DNA of 64,000 bases from Martinezella lusitana (GTDB taxonomy: Bacteria; Pseudomonadota; Alphaproteobacteria; Rhizobiales; Rhizobiaceae), in the NCBI RefSeq assembly GCF_900094565.1, contig NZ_FMAF01000004.1, forward strand, positions 434,001 to 498,000, in the 5' to 3' direction. Positions 41,937-50,538 of this stretch are shown here, one piece after another. How positions within the stretch are numbered: position 1 is the stretch's first letter; the number at the start of each line of letters is the position of its first letter. The translations under genes were made by a program, and so were the position numbers. The notes beneath the pieces are model-generated. The model did no database searches, was not told where the DNA came from, and saw nothing but the letters and a program-made list of their open reading frames with translations.

Positions 41937-42968
41937 TTGAAACAATTTCAAACTGCTCTCGACGGCTATAGCCTTGTTACCGCGCAGTCCATCTCGGAAC
42001 ACACGAGATCATCGGTTAACAATCTTACAACCGAACAACTCAAAGAGGGCGAAGCCGAACTCGCCCTTATTCTGTCCCTGACACAGCAGGCATTCGAGGC
42101 CAATTCTCCCGTTCAAGGCATCATGAAAACCTTGACGGAGCGGCTGCAGGCACTGAGGAACAAGTCGACGCCTGTAGTCTGGGAACGCCTTGCGTCCCTT
42201 GCGCAGACACACCCCGTCACGTCATTTTTGCTCCAGGATCCCCTGACGCGATGGTCCTTCGAGAAGCCGCGAGGTTACAGCGGCGACGCCTATCTGCTGG
42301 ATTTCATCTACGAGCACCCGACCGTTGCCGCACAGGTGAAGGAAGCATCGGCGCTCGGCGCCGAAGTTTACGATTTCACCCGGAGAGCGGCATCCGCGGT
42401 GGCCGTGCGCGAGAGACGTGACATTCTTGCGGCTCATGTCGATGAGCTGGCTGCCGCAAACAGCGATGCGGAAGTCCTGGCAATCGCCGCCGGGCACCTT
42501 CGCGAGGCAGAGCTTTCCCATGCCCTGCGGAGCGAGAGGCTCAAGCGCTGGGTCGCGCTCGATCAGGATCCCATCAGCGTCGGGACCGTCAGCTCGAACT
42601 ACCACGGAAGCCGTGTCGAGGCGATCAACGGCTCCGTTCGCACGATCCTCGGCCGGGCGCAGAAGCTCGGAACATTCGACTTCATCTACGCGGCCGGGCT
42701 CTACGACTATCTGGCGGAAAACGTTGCCGTGAAGCTGACGGAACGCTGCTTGCAGATGCTGAAACCCGGCGGCAAGTTTCTTCTCGCGAACTTCGCAAAA
42801 GACATCGGCGTTGAAGGTTATATGGAAACCTTCATGAACTGGCCGCTGATATGGCGAACCGAAAGAGACATCTTGGCGATCATCGACAAGCTCAAGCACC
42901 CGCTTGCCGATAGTTCCGTCACGCGCGGCGAAAACGGCGGCGTCATCTACGCGGTTCTGACCGTGTAG
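41937..42968 (+). CDS. Methyltransferase-like protein, PhcB/EF-type candidate
   Basis: 343 aa from a TTG start with CGGAA about 9 bases upstream; no earlier ATG is in frame and other starts cannot be excluded. The C-terminal half is a class I SAM-methyltransferase-like fold, with FDFIYAAGLYDYLAENVAVKLTERCLQMLKPGGKFLLANFA as the late motif. The middle KPRGYSGDAYLLDFIY resembles the PRGYxGD element of proteins annotated as 3-hydroxypalmitate methyl ester (EF) synthases like PhcB; I recall this from family knowledge and have not tested it. Divergent from the GGDEF-EAL gene across 171 bases. Confidence 0.6.
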   Translation: MKQFQTALDGYSLVTAQSISEHTRSSVNNLTTEQLKEGEAELALILSLTQQAFEANSPVQGIMKTLTERLQALRNKSTPVVWERLASLAQTHPVTSFLLQDPLTRWSFEKPRGYSGDAYLLDFIYEHPTVAAQVKEASALGAEVYDFTRRAASAVAVRERRDILAAHVDELAAANSDAEVLAIAAGHLREAELSHALRSERLKRWVALDQDPISVGTVSSNYHGSRVEAINGSVRTILGRAQKLGTFDFIYAAGLYDYLAENVAVKLTERCLQMLKPGGKFLLANFAKDIGVEGYMETFMNWPLIWRTERDILAIIDKLKHPLADSSVTRGENGGVIYAVLTV

Positions 42969-43041
42969 AACGCCCGATTCTTTGAATGACAACCCCAGGC
43001 TTGCGCGCCGAAGGTTCCAAGTCATTCAGTCAATGTGTGGG

Positions 43042-43662
43042 CTAGGCCGCTTTGTGGATTAGTCGACACAGGCGAGATGCCAGGAATAGCAGGGGATGGG
43101 CCAGGAAAATTGCGGCTGGTGTCGCAAGTATCGCTGTTTCCCGATCGAACCCGTATTCGCGCAGCAGGTAACCCGACAGCAAGAACGGCCCATTCCAAAA
43201 AGCGGCGCCCATATAGGTCGCGATGATGAAGCCGGTTGATGGCATGGCGAGAACCCCGGCGGGAAATGCCGCATAGACCCTGACAGCGGGGAGAGTCTGA
43301 CTGGCAAGGGTCAGCCAGAATCGGTGACGACGATACCGATCCTTAAGCTGCCAGTATCGTTCGCTCCGGACGCGTAGAAGGCTCCCCGCGCGCAGAGCAA
43401 GAGCGTCGCCGCGATCGGGCCCGAACCATCGTCCCAGCCCGTACCAGAACAATGAACCCGCGGTTGATCCGGCTGCGGTGACGGCGATCGCCCACGGCAA
43501 AATGGGCAAGGCAGGCACGCCGTATATTCCGAGCATGATGAACATGCCGCCGGACGGTATGATAGGCACGAGCTTTTCCATCGTTGAACATAGCGCGAGG
43601 CCAAGCAGCCCCCACCCGGCCAGAGCGGGCATGAAATTGAAGAGTTGGGATGGGGCATTCAT
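43042..43662 (-). CDS. DedA/SNARE-associated family membrane protein
   Basis: 206 aa inner-membrane protein with about five helices. The N-terminal ALCSTMEKLVPIIPSGGMFIMLG and the later VRVYAAFPAGVLAMPSTGFIIATYMGAAFWNG follow the DedA pattern of re-entrant, proline/glycine-rich loops. Relatives take part in lipid-carrier or phospholipid flipping. It overlaps the methyltransferase gene by 4 bases, so both are probably made together under the operator at 44310. Confidence 0.8.
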   Translation of the reverse strand: MNAPSQLFNFMPALAGWGLLGLALCSTMEKLVPIIPSGGMFIMLGIYGVPALPILPWAIAVTAAGSTAGSLFWYGLGRWFGPDRGDALALRAGSLLRVRSERYWQLKDRYRRHRFWLTLASQTLPAVRVYAAFPAGVLAMPSTGFIIATYMGAAFWNGPFLLSGYLLREYGFDRETAILATPAAIFLAHPLLFLASRLCRLIHKAA

Positions 43663-44249
43663 CTTGGAGCCGCCGATAGTCTTGGCGGCCTGCGCCTGAT
43701 GATTTTATAGACCCTGGCGGGCGGAAAGTTGCGCAAGACCTGGCCATGCAGCGTTGCCTTGAAACCGAACCGGTCGAGCAACCGGTACGAAACAGGACAG
43801 CGAACCCCGTAGGTAAACTGATACAGAGCGCCGCCTTCGCGCAGTCGGGACGAGACGCCAGTCAGAATTGCGACGACCGCTTTTGGCGACATGTTCAAGA
43901 GCGGCAGTCCGCTGATTGCGCATCCGAACAACACGTCCTCGGGCAAGTTGTGCGCGCCGAGCCTTGCCGCATTCGCGCAGAGAACGTGAGCTTCAGGGAA
44001 CCGCACTCGAAGCATGCCGGCAAAGTCGGAGGCGAACTCCACCAGCGTCAGGTCCTTCTGATGTACGCCGCGAGCGAGCAGGGCCTCCGTAAAGACGCCG
44101 GTCCCGGGTCCGAGTTCGAGAACGGGGCCATCGGAAGGATCCACCTCATTCGTGATGAGATCAGCCAGCATCGCGCCTGACGGTAGCATGGCACCGACCA
44201 TCCGCGGGTTGGATAACAGCGTTCGTAGGAACAGCAATGTATTGGACAT
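43659..44249 (-). CDS. PmtA-like phospholipid N-methyltransferase
   Basis: 196 aa class I methyltransferase. Motif I is GPVLELGPGTGVFTEALLARG; the opening LLSNPRMVGAMLPSGAML and FGCAISGLPLLNMSP match the rhizobial PmtA group that methylates phosphatidylethanolamine towards phosphatidylcholine. It is a PmtA-like protein and not necessarily the main PmtA, since rhizobia carry several. ATG at 44249 follows CGGAA. First gene of a two-gene operon with dedA-like, preceded by the tandem-repeat site. Confidence 0.72.
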   Translation of the reverse strand: MSNTLLFLRTLLSNPRMVGAMLPSGAMLADLITNEVDPSDGPVLELGPGTGVFTEALLARGVHQKDLTLVEFASDFAGMLRVRFPEAHVLCANAARLGAHNLPEDVLFGCAISGLPLLNMSPKAVVAILTGVSSRLREGGALYQFTYGVRCPVSYRLLDRFGFKATLHGQVLRNFPPARVYKIIRRRPPRLSAAPR

Positions 44250-44309
44250 GAGATTCCGCCTGCGTGACCGAGAGATTCGGCCTTTCCGGACACCGTCTAG
44301 GCGCATCCG

Positions 44310-44325
44310 ATTGCAAGAACATTGC
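44310..44325. promoter_or_regulatory. Tandem repeat operator candidate upstream of the PmtA-like gene
   Basis: ATTGCAAGAACATTGC: the half-site ATTGC occurs twice 11 bases apart, the spacing OmpR/PhoB-class regulators prefer. It differs at one base from the site in front of the response-regulator gene (46417-46432), and both are followed, read on the minus strand, by GCGCCTA. It lies 61 bases upstream of the methyltransferase ATG. Confidence 0.6.
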
Positions 44326-44347
44326 ACCGAGAACCTGGCACCCTGCC

Positions 44348-45703
44348 CTATTCGGCCAAGGGGAAACTCAGCCTGAAGACTGCGCCGCCTCTGGGACCTT
44401 CCATGACGTAGACCTCTCCCCCGTGCAGCAGGGCGATTTCCTGAACGAGATTGAGACCGAGGCCAAACCCCTTGCCGCGACTCTCCAGGCGATGAAACGG
44501 CTCGAAGATGCGGCACCGTTCATCCGCCGGAACACCCAGGCCTTCGTCGGTCACGGTGATGCCGGTCGCGCGGCCGACATGCACCGTTATGCCGCCGCGC
44601 CGGCCCCCGTGGTGGATCGCATTCTGCACAAGGTTAGTGACGGCGCGTTCGAGCGCCACGCGATCGCCGAATATTTCGACCGCATCTTCGTCTGCCTGGA
44701 AGCAAGGTTCGTAATTGGCGGCAATGGCAAGCGGCGCCAGTTCGGAGACGACGTGCCGCGCGACATCCACGAGGTTGATCAAAGTCGGCTCGAACCGATA
44801 ATTGAGACGCTGCAGATCGAGAAACTGTTCGGCAAGCGTCGCAAGCCGGACCGTATCCTCGAAGAGGCGTTCCTTCAGCGGGCTTGGCGGCAAACCGTCC
44901 AACCGCGCCTGCAGGATTGCAAGGGGAGTGCGCCACTCATGGGCAAGATGGGCAAAGAGGCGCTTCTGCCGTTCATAGCCTTCGTCCAGCCGGGCAAGCG
45001 CATCGTTGACGGCGCCGACGAGCGGTAAAATCTCTCTTGGAACATCTTCGTCCGGCAGGCGCGTCCCCTGACGATTGATATCGATTTCCTCCGCACGTGC
45101 CACGGCACTGTCGAGCGAGGAGAATGCCCGACGAACCACGAGCGGCGCCGCGACGAGAGTGGCGATCGCGGTGACGACGAGCAGCGGCAGGAGAGCGCTG
45201 AAAAACACGATGCTGGCCGCCGCAATAACGCGGGACGTCGACACGCTGCCATCGACGCCTGTCAGGATTTGCACCTCGCCGACCGGAGAGTGCACCCATT
45301 GGAGCCGGGCGGCGGGCACGAGGTTTCCTCCAAGATTGCTGCCGAAGCGCGCCTGGCCGATGCCATCAAGCGCACCACCGATGCTCGCATAGGCCTGCGG
45401 TACGACACCGGCGGCGATCGTCGCACCGCTGCGATCCCTTACGACGAACCAGAGACCCGGCAGTTCGGCGCGTCGCGCGGCCAGCGCCGATGTCTGGCTG
45501 AGCGTTAAAGCGCCGTTCTCTCCTCGTGCAATGGACTGTGCGATTGCGTCGATTGTCTCGTCTTCCGGCTGGAGCGAGACAAAGCTTCCGGTCACCCAGA
45601 GCGCGGCAACGATGAGGATCGCAAGCACGGTCAAAAAGACCGCCTGAAGCGAGGAAAGGCGCCAAACCAGCTGCCATCGCAATGAAGGCTGACGGAGGCT
45701 CAT
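44348..45703 (-). CDS. Two-component sensor histidine kinase
   Basis: 451 aa inner-membrane kinase. Helix 1 (~18-42), a periplasmic sensor of about 115 residues, helix 2 (~160-190), then HAMP-like linker, HisKA and HATPase domains. The phosphorylated H255 lies in HLAHEWRTPLA (Trp where Leu is usual), the N box is NLVQNAIHHG (N361), followed by VTDEGLGV and GFGLGLNLV. Its start overlaps the regulator stop by 4 bases. Targets are likely the sites described at 44310 and 46417. Confidence 0.9.
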   Translation of the reverse strand: MSLRQPSLRWQLVWRLSSLQAVFLTVLAILIVAALWVTGSFVSLQPEDETIDAIAQSIARGENGALTLSQTSALAARRAELPGLWFVVRDRSGATIAAGVVPQAYASIGGALDGIGQARFGSNLGGNLVPAARLQWVHSPVGEVQILTGVDGSVSTSRVIAAASIVFFSALLPLLVVTAIATLVAAPLVVRRAFSSLDSAVARAEEIDINRQGTRLPDEDVPREILPLVGAVNDALARLDEGYERQKRLFAHLAHEWRTPLAILQARLDGLPPSPLKERLFEDTVRLATLAEQFLDLQRLNYRFEPTLINLVDVARHVVSELAPLAIAANYEPCFQADEDAVEIFGDRVALERAVTNLVQNAIHHGGRRGGITVHVGRATGITVTDEGLGVPADERCRIFEPFHRLESRGKGFGLGLNLVQEIALLHGGEVYVMEGPRGGAVFRLSFPLAE

Positions 45704-46374
45704 GACGTCTGCTTCATGAGATAGCCGATGCCTCGAACGGGATGGATCTCAAGGCCGGCGCCAACGGCGGCGAGCTTTCGACGCAGACGGGAAATATGCG
45801 CATCGAGCGTGTTGGACTGGATATCATCGATGAAACCATAAACGGCCTCTTCGAGCATATGCCGCGGAACCGTGCGGCCGATGCGGCGTGCCAGCGCCTC
45901 GAACACAAGCAGTTCCCGGCGCGGCAATTCGAGCCGGCGGCCATCGACCTGCGCTTCATGGCATCCGAAATCGTAGGACATCCGGCCGAGGCTCACCACG
46001 TCGGCCCGGATGTCACCGGGTCGGCGCATAATCGCACGCAAGCGTGCCAGGAGTTCTTCAATCGCGAAAGGCTTGACGAGATAATCGTCAGCGCCAATAT
46101 CGAGGCCGTCGATGCGGTCGTCGAGCTGGCCGCGTGCCGTCAGTACGATCACGGGTGCACTGATACCGCTCGCACGAAGTTTGGGAATGAGCGAAAGGCC
46201 GTCTCCATCCGGGAGCTGACGGTCGAGCAGGACGACATCGTAAAGAATGTTTCTTGCTGCCTCCTCCGCATCGCCCAGCGTCGACATATGATCGACAACG
46301 GCATCGCGGGCTCCCAACGCAGCACACAGCGCCGACGCCATTTCAGGCTCGTCCTCAAGCAACAGAATCCGCAA
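45700..46374 (-). CDS. OmpR-family response regulator
   Basis: 224 aa. Receiver domain with the acidic pair in LLLEDEPE, phospho-acceptor D51 (DVVLLDRQLPDGDG) and the conserved lysine in DDYLVKPFAIEELLARL; then a winged helix (~130-220) typical of OmpR/PhoB proteins. Probably starts with TTG at 46374 (AGGGGTGGAG upstream). The tandem ATTGC repeat sits 43 bases before this start, suggesting autoregulation. Confidence 0.9.
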   Translation of the reverse strand: MRILLLEDEPEMASALCAALGARDAVVDHMSTLGDAEEAARNILYDVVLLDRQLPDGDGLSLIPKLRASGISAPVIVLTARGQLDDRIDGLDIGADDYLVKPFAIEELLARLRAIMRRPGDIRADVVSLGRMSYDFGCHEAQVDGRRLELPRRELLVFEALARRIGRTVPRHMLEEAVYGFIDDIQSNTLDAHISRLRRKLAAVGAGLEIHPVRGIGYLMKQTS

Positions 46375-46416
46375 TGCTCCACCCCTGCGCAGAAATCAAT
46401 GCAATTGCATAGGCGC

Positions 46417-46432
46417 ATTGCAGGAACATTGC
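46417..46432. promoter_or_regulatory. Tandem repeat operator candidate upstream of the response-regulator gene
   Basis: ATTGCAGGAACATTGC carries ATTGC twice at an 11-base period; a further ATTGC lies 13 bases earlier inside the perfect 12-bp palindrome ATGCAATTGCAT (46399-46410). Together with the matching site at 44310 this suggests OmpR-type tandem binding by the regulator encoded next to it. Confidence 0.6.
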
Positions 46433-46583
46433 GACCGGTACTTGGCGGACACAAACGGGTGCGATGCAAAGCTGGTCCATATGGGGAAGTGCAGATAGCT
46501 CTCCCCCGCATGGTTCTCGGTAAGCCGCGATGCACGGTCTCATTCAATGACCTTCTCGGCATGGCCTCGCCTGCGGTTCAGGT

Positions 46584-46826
46584 CTAACCGAAGCGGCGCA
46601 GATGCAGCGGCAGGAAATTGGGATGGCCCAGACTATCCTCTCGCTCGGGAAGGCCTATGTCGCGAAGCTGGGAATTCGAAAGCTCCGCAACCTGCATGCG
46701 TGTTTGCCTCTGCCTCCAGGCGACAAGCAACAAGGCACGCGCGGTTCTCCATGCGCCGAATTTCTGATACAGTTCGTTGACCGTCGCCGTTAAGTTATCG
46801 GCAACTAATAATTGTGATTGCGTCAT
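46584..46826 (-). CDS. DUF1127 (YjiS-like) small protein
   Basis: 80 aa. The C-terminal part FGAWRTARALLLVAWRQRQTRMQVAELSNSQLRDIGLPERED is a DUF1127 arginine-rich domain, whose members in Agrobacterium and Rhodobacter are tied to RNA turnover and phosphate or carbon control. The ATG at 46826 has AGGAAA 6 bases before it and is preferred to longer starts. It stands alone, with a long 5-prime region containing another small reading frame. Confidence 0.72.
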   Translation of the reverse strand: MTQSQLLVADNLTATVNELYQKFGAWRTARALLLVAWRQRQTRMQVAELSNSQLRDIGLPEREDSLGHPNFLPLHLRRFG

Positions 46827-46983
46827 TGTCTTTTCCTGGCGCGATCGTACGGCCAGGTCCTCTTGAAGCTCGACCAGCTTGAGGAGCAGGCGCGCGGAAA
46901 ACGCGCCGAACCATTCCGTCAGCAAGTCACATCGGTTTAACGGGAAAACGCCTAAGGGGCGGCAGATAAAGCTTTTTACGGCT

Positions 46984-47079
46984 TTAAATAAGTGATCGTC
47001 GTGCCATTGGTGCTGCACACACCGAGGCCATCGAGATCAATCCGCCAGAGACGTAAGTAAACATTCGCATATGATGCAT
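46984..47079 (-). CDS. Candidate 31-residue small protein
   Basis: A short frame beginning MHHMRMFTYVSGGLISMASV, ending at TAA (46984-46986). The reason to list it is the consensus ribosome site AGAGGAGG placed 6 bases before the ATG, one of the best in this window. The middle is hydrophobic (one possible membrane helix), the end basic. No family is recognised. It lies 157 bases upstream of the DUF1127 gene on the same strand and may be in its leader. Confidence 0.4.
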   Translation of the reverse strand: MHHMRMFTYVSGGLISMASVCAAPMARRSLI

Positions 47080-47172
47080 TTGACGCCTCCTCTGTTTGAT
47101 TTGCGGATAAGTGTATCATACGCAAGATGTTCGAATCGGCAACCCCACAATTTCGAATTGCAGGCATCCGGC

Positions 47173-47202
47173 TCTATCTGTTGCATCGATGCAACAGATA
47201 GA
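47173..47202. repeat. Perfect 30-bp palindrome
   Basis: TCTATCTGTTGCATC is followed at once by its exact reverse complement, with no spacer. As RNA this would be a 13-bp stem with a TCGA loop; no T-run follows on either side, so it is not a standard terminator. It lies in the gap between the radical-SAM gene end and the small frame at 46984, and could be a regulator site. Confidence 0.7.
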
Positions 47203-47293
47203 ACGCTAATTATTTAGTCGGCTAATTAATCTAACTGGAGATCATGAAGCAATCGCAATCTTCAGATCGGGAATCTTTGATCTCCAGGTTCCG

Positions 47294-48853
47294 CTAGAAC
47301 GAATTGACGATACCGCCGCCGGTGCGCATCTGCTGAACCATGATATGAGCATGGTAATGCATCGCGCACTTGATCGCATAGATCTGCAGGATCACCGGAG
47401 AGCGGCGATACCACAGCAGCTTGAGAAGCCGCCGCCGGTAAGTGGCGCGCAGGTCCGCCTCCTTCACCCGCCGCATCAATCTTATGAAGATGCCGATTGC
47501 CTCCAGCGCCCATGTTGCGTTGAGAGCAAGCAGGCGCAGCGGATGACGACGCAGATGACGTAAGCGGGTACTTTCCGGCTCGATGCGGGCATCGATATAG
47601 AGCGCATCCAGGCGGTCGAAATAGGCGCCCGGCTCATGCAGGTCGCTCAAGACGGACAGATATCCATCCCGCAGCGTTTCGCGGGAGAGATTGAGGGGAA
47701 TGACATTCGTGCCGAAGGCAGGCGGATCGTCGTGATCGAGCCGCCCCTCCTTGGCAAGGCGCGCGTAGAGCGGCGTCTTCGGAATAGCGGCGAGCATGCC
47801 GATCATGGCGTTGACGATGCGCGCATCTTTGATGAAGACGCGCTGCGCATCGAAAATCGTTGCATCGTCACTGTCGAAGCCGAGGATCATGCCGCACCAG
47901 ACTTCCATGCCTGTCTGCTGGACAGCGTGGATCTTGTCCAGCATCGTTCCGCCCTTGCGCAGGTTCTGCAGCTTCTTGGTTTCGCGCAATGCCTCCTCGT
48001 TCGGCGTCTCGACGCCGATGAAGACCACCCGGATATTGGCGTCGACCATCAGCTGCATCAGCTCCGCGTCATCGGCCAGATCGATCGACGCTTCGGTCAG
48101 AAACGTCATCGGATAGTGATGTCGCTCCTGCCAGGCGACGACATCACGCAAAACCTCCTTGATCGCCTTCTTGTTGCCGATCAGATTGTCGTCGACGATA
48201 AAGGCCGTATCCATGCCGGACGCCAGCAAAGCCTCCATTTCGGCGATGACCTGGGCGCTGGTCTTGATGCGCGGCTTACGCCCGAAAACGACGATGATGT
48301 CGCAGAAATCGCAGGTAAAGGGACAGCCGCGCGAGAACTGGATGCTGCCGACGGCATACTCATCCATTTTCAGCAAATCGAAGCGCGGCACCGGCACCGT
48401 GCTCATATCCGTCTTGTCGGTCTGTTCGTAGCGTCGCGCATGAGAGCCTTGCTGCCATTCGAGCAGGAATCTCGGCCAGGTCTCCTCCGCCTCGCCGATG
48501 AAGGAGACATCGACGAGATTGCCGAAATAGTCCTCCTTGACCGTAACCCAAGGCCCGCCGACGACGGTGAAGCAATTGCGTCGTTTAAGCTCGGTCAGGA
48601 TCTCCGTCATGCGGAAACGCTGGACGATCATCCCCGTCAGCGCGACGATATCAGCCCTCTCGCACAGGCCGTAATCGATCGGTTCGATATTCTCGTCCAC
48701 CAAGGTGATGATATGCTCCGCAGGCGTCAGTGCTGCCAAGAGAGGCAGGCAGGCCACCGGAAGGTTAGCCTTCACATCAAACAGCGGCAGAGCGTGTTCC
48801 ATGCCCCAATAAGAGGTTTCGAAACGCGGATTGATGATGACGATATGAGCCAT
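47294..48853 (-). CDS. B12-binding radical SAM protein
   Basis: 519 aa. An N-terminal cobalamin-binding-like domain (~1-135), the radical SAM core with the FeS cysteines C177, C181, C184 (SRGCPFTCDFCD), and a C-terminal ~150-residue region like DUF4070, giving the architecture of HpnP-type C-methylases and many uncharacterised relatives. The canonical DxHxxG B12 motif is not seen, so base-off binding may apply. No hopanoid genes are present here, so the substrate is unknown. ATG at 48853 chosen, with GGAG 12 bases upstream. Confidence 0.78.
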   Translation of the reverse strand: MAHIVIINPRFETSYWGMEHALPLFDVKANLPVACLPLLAALTPAEHIITLVDENIEPIDYGLCERADIVALTGMIVQRFRMTEILTELKRRNCFTVVGGPWVTVKEDYFGNLVDVSFIGEAEETWPRFLLEWQQGSHARRYEQTDKTDMSTVPVPRFDLLKMDEYAVGSIQFSRGCPFTCDFCDIIVVFGRKPRIKTSAQVIAEMEALLASGMDTAFIVDDNLIGNKKAIKEVLRDVVAWQERHHYPMTFLTEASIDLADDAELMQLMVDANIRVVFIGVETPNEEALRETKKLQNLRKGGTMLDKIHAVQQTGMEVWCGMILGFDSDDATIFDAQRVFIKDARIVNAMIGMLAAIPKTPLYARLAKEGRLDHDDPPAFGTNVIPLNLSRETLRDGYLSVLSDLHEPGAYFDRLDALYIDARIEPESTRLRHLRRHPLRLLALNATWALEAIGIFIRLMRRVKEADLRATYRRRLLKLLWYRRSPVILQIYAIKCAMHYHAHIMVQQMRTGGGIVNSF

Positions 48854-49265
48854 TGAATGGTCCGCTCCACGATTTTGAAGATCCGGTTCGGTATGCACTA
48901 GGGCCGTATGTCATTCGCAGCTGCCTTCGGTTGCCTTGGGCGTGGAAAGCAGGTTCTTTCGGCATTAAGACGGTAGTATTAGCAGTCCTATATGAGCTCA
49001 GGATTAATTTCTCGGCGACATGCCAACGGCGACGGGCCGCGATTTTTGGCTGCCATTGGTCCGAGGATCGGCATATTTTAAGGGATTTCGTCACCGCGCG
49101 CTCCTCGCCTGAACCCTCCAAATCCCATTCAGCTCGCCAATTGAAAGAATTCAGGCACGGCAATGTCGAAATCGCTAAGGCTCGATCGTCTTTATTCCAA
49201 AGGTGACGCGAGGGATAAATGTGAGATCCTTGACGTCGCGGGTCGAGCTGAAGGAGTTGCGAGAG
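48854..49265. other. Divergent intergenic region
   Basis: About 410 bases between the leftward radical-SAM gene and the rightward MFS gene. It must hold both promoters, but I find no clear repeat, operator or small gene in it. Confidence 0.45.
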
Positions 49266-50471
49266 ATGAATTCCTCCTATCGTTGGGTGATCGTCGGCGC
49301 CGGTGCACTGATGAGCTGCGTCGCACTCGGCGCGATGTTTTCCTTGGCGATCTTTCAGGTGCCGATCGCTGCCGACACAGGCTGGTCGCATGCCGGTATC
49401 GCCGCTGCGATGACGCTGAATTTCCTGGTCATGGGGTTGGGTGCCTTTGCCTGGGGTGCGGCAAGCGATCGCTTCGGGGTGCGGATCGTCGTCCTCGTCG
49501 GGGCGCTGCTGCTCGGGCTTGCGCTCGTATTGGCAAGCAGAGCCGGCTCGCTTCTTCAGTTCCAGCTGACCTACGGCATTCTGGTCGGTCTTGCCGCCAG
49601 CGCCTTTTTCGCCCCCATGATGGCAGCAACGACCGCGTGGTTCGAGGAGGGCAGAGGCCTCGCCGTATCGCTGGTGTCTGCCGGCATGGGCGTCGCGCCG
49701 ATGACCGTATCGCCCTTCGCCCGCTATCTCATTTCGGCCTACGACTGGCGCTTTGCCATGATGGTGATCGGCATCATGGCATGGGCGCTGCTGATACCGG
49801 CCGCGCTGCTGGTGCAAAGCGCACCTGTGCCTGCAGACGCCGGCGCCAGCTCCGAGGGAGGACCGACGGAGGAAAAAAGCCTGCCGCTCGGCCGGATCTT
49901 CCGCTCGCCGCAGTTCATCGTCCTTGGGGCAACCTTCTTTGCCTGTTGCGCGGCTCATTCCGGCCCGATCTTCCACATGGTCAGCTATGCGACGATCTGC
50001 GGCGTGACGCCGATGGTCGCCGTCAGCATCTACAGCGTCGAAGGGCTGGCGGGTCTCGGTGGCCGCCTCCTTTACGGCACGCTCGCCGACCGGCTGGGCG
50101 TCAAGCCGGTTCTGGTCGCCGGCCTTCTGGTGCAGGCGGCAGCACTCGCCACCTACCTTCTGGTCAGCGAACTCGGCCAGTTCTATGCGCTGGCGGTGAT
50201 CTTCGGAAGCGCTTATGGCGGCGTCATGCCGCTTTATGCGGTGCTGGCGCGGGAATATTTCGGGCAGCGTGTCATTGGAACGGTCTTCGGCGCCGCCTCG
50301 ATGTTATCGAGCATCGGCATGGCCGCCGGGCCGCTGATCGGCGGCTGGATATTCGATACGTTCGCCAACTATTCCTGGCTCTTCATCGGCTCGTCCATGG
50401 TGGGACTGGGCGCGGCGGCCATTGCCCTTGCCTTCCCGCCCATGCAACGCCTGCGGATGCAAACCGCATGA
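49266..50471 (+). CDS. MFS transporter, monocarboxylate-type
   Basis: 401 aa, twelve helices. A-motif loop AWGAASDRFGVRIV and second-half LLYGTLADRLGVKPV. It resembles the OFA/MCT-type carriers, as does the gene at 38105. AAGGAG lies 9 bases before the ATG at 49266. The cargo is unknown. Confidence 0.83.
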   Translation: MNSSYRWVIVGAGALMSCVALGAMFSLAIFQVPIAADTGWSHAGIAAAMTLNFLVMGLGAFAWGAASDRFGVRIVVLVGALLLGLALVLASRAGSLLQFQLTYGILVGLAASAFFAPMMAATTAWFEEGRGLAVSLVSAGMGVAPMTVSPFARYLISAYDWRFAMMVIGIMAWALLIPAALLVQSAPVPADAGASSEGGPTEEKSLPLGRIFRSPQFIVLGATFFACCAAHSGPIFHMVSYATICGVTPMVAVSIYSVEGLAGLGGRLLYGTLADRLGVKPVLVAGLLVQAAALATYLLVSELGQFYALAVIFGSAYGGVMPLYAVLAREYFGQRVIGTVFGAASMLSSIGMAAGPLIGGWIFDTFANYSWLFIGSSMVGLGAAAIALAFPPMQRLRMQTA

Positions 50472-50538
50472 TATAGGCCGACATTCACGCTGTGCGGAAA
50501 TCACCAATAATGCACGCGGGAACGGCGCGCCGCCGAGC

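Noticed and set aside
49163..50476. 437-codon frame overlapping the MFS gene
   Set aside because: Arginine- and glycine-rich shadow in another frame of the same strand; the MFS frame has helices and a strong ribosome site.
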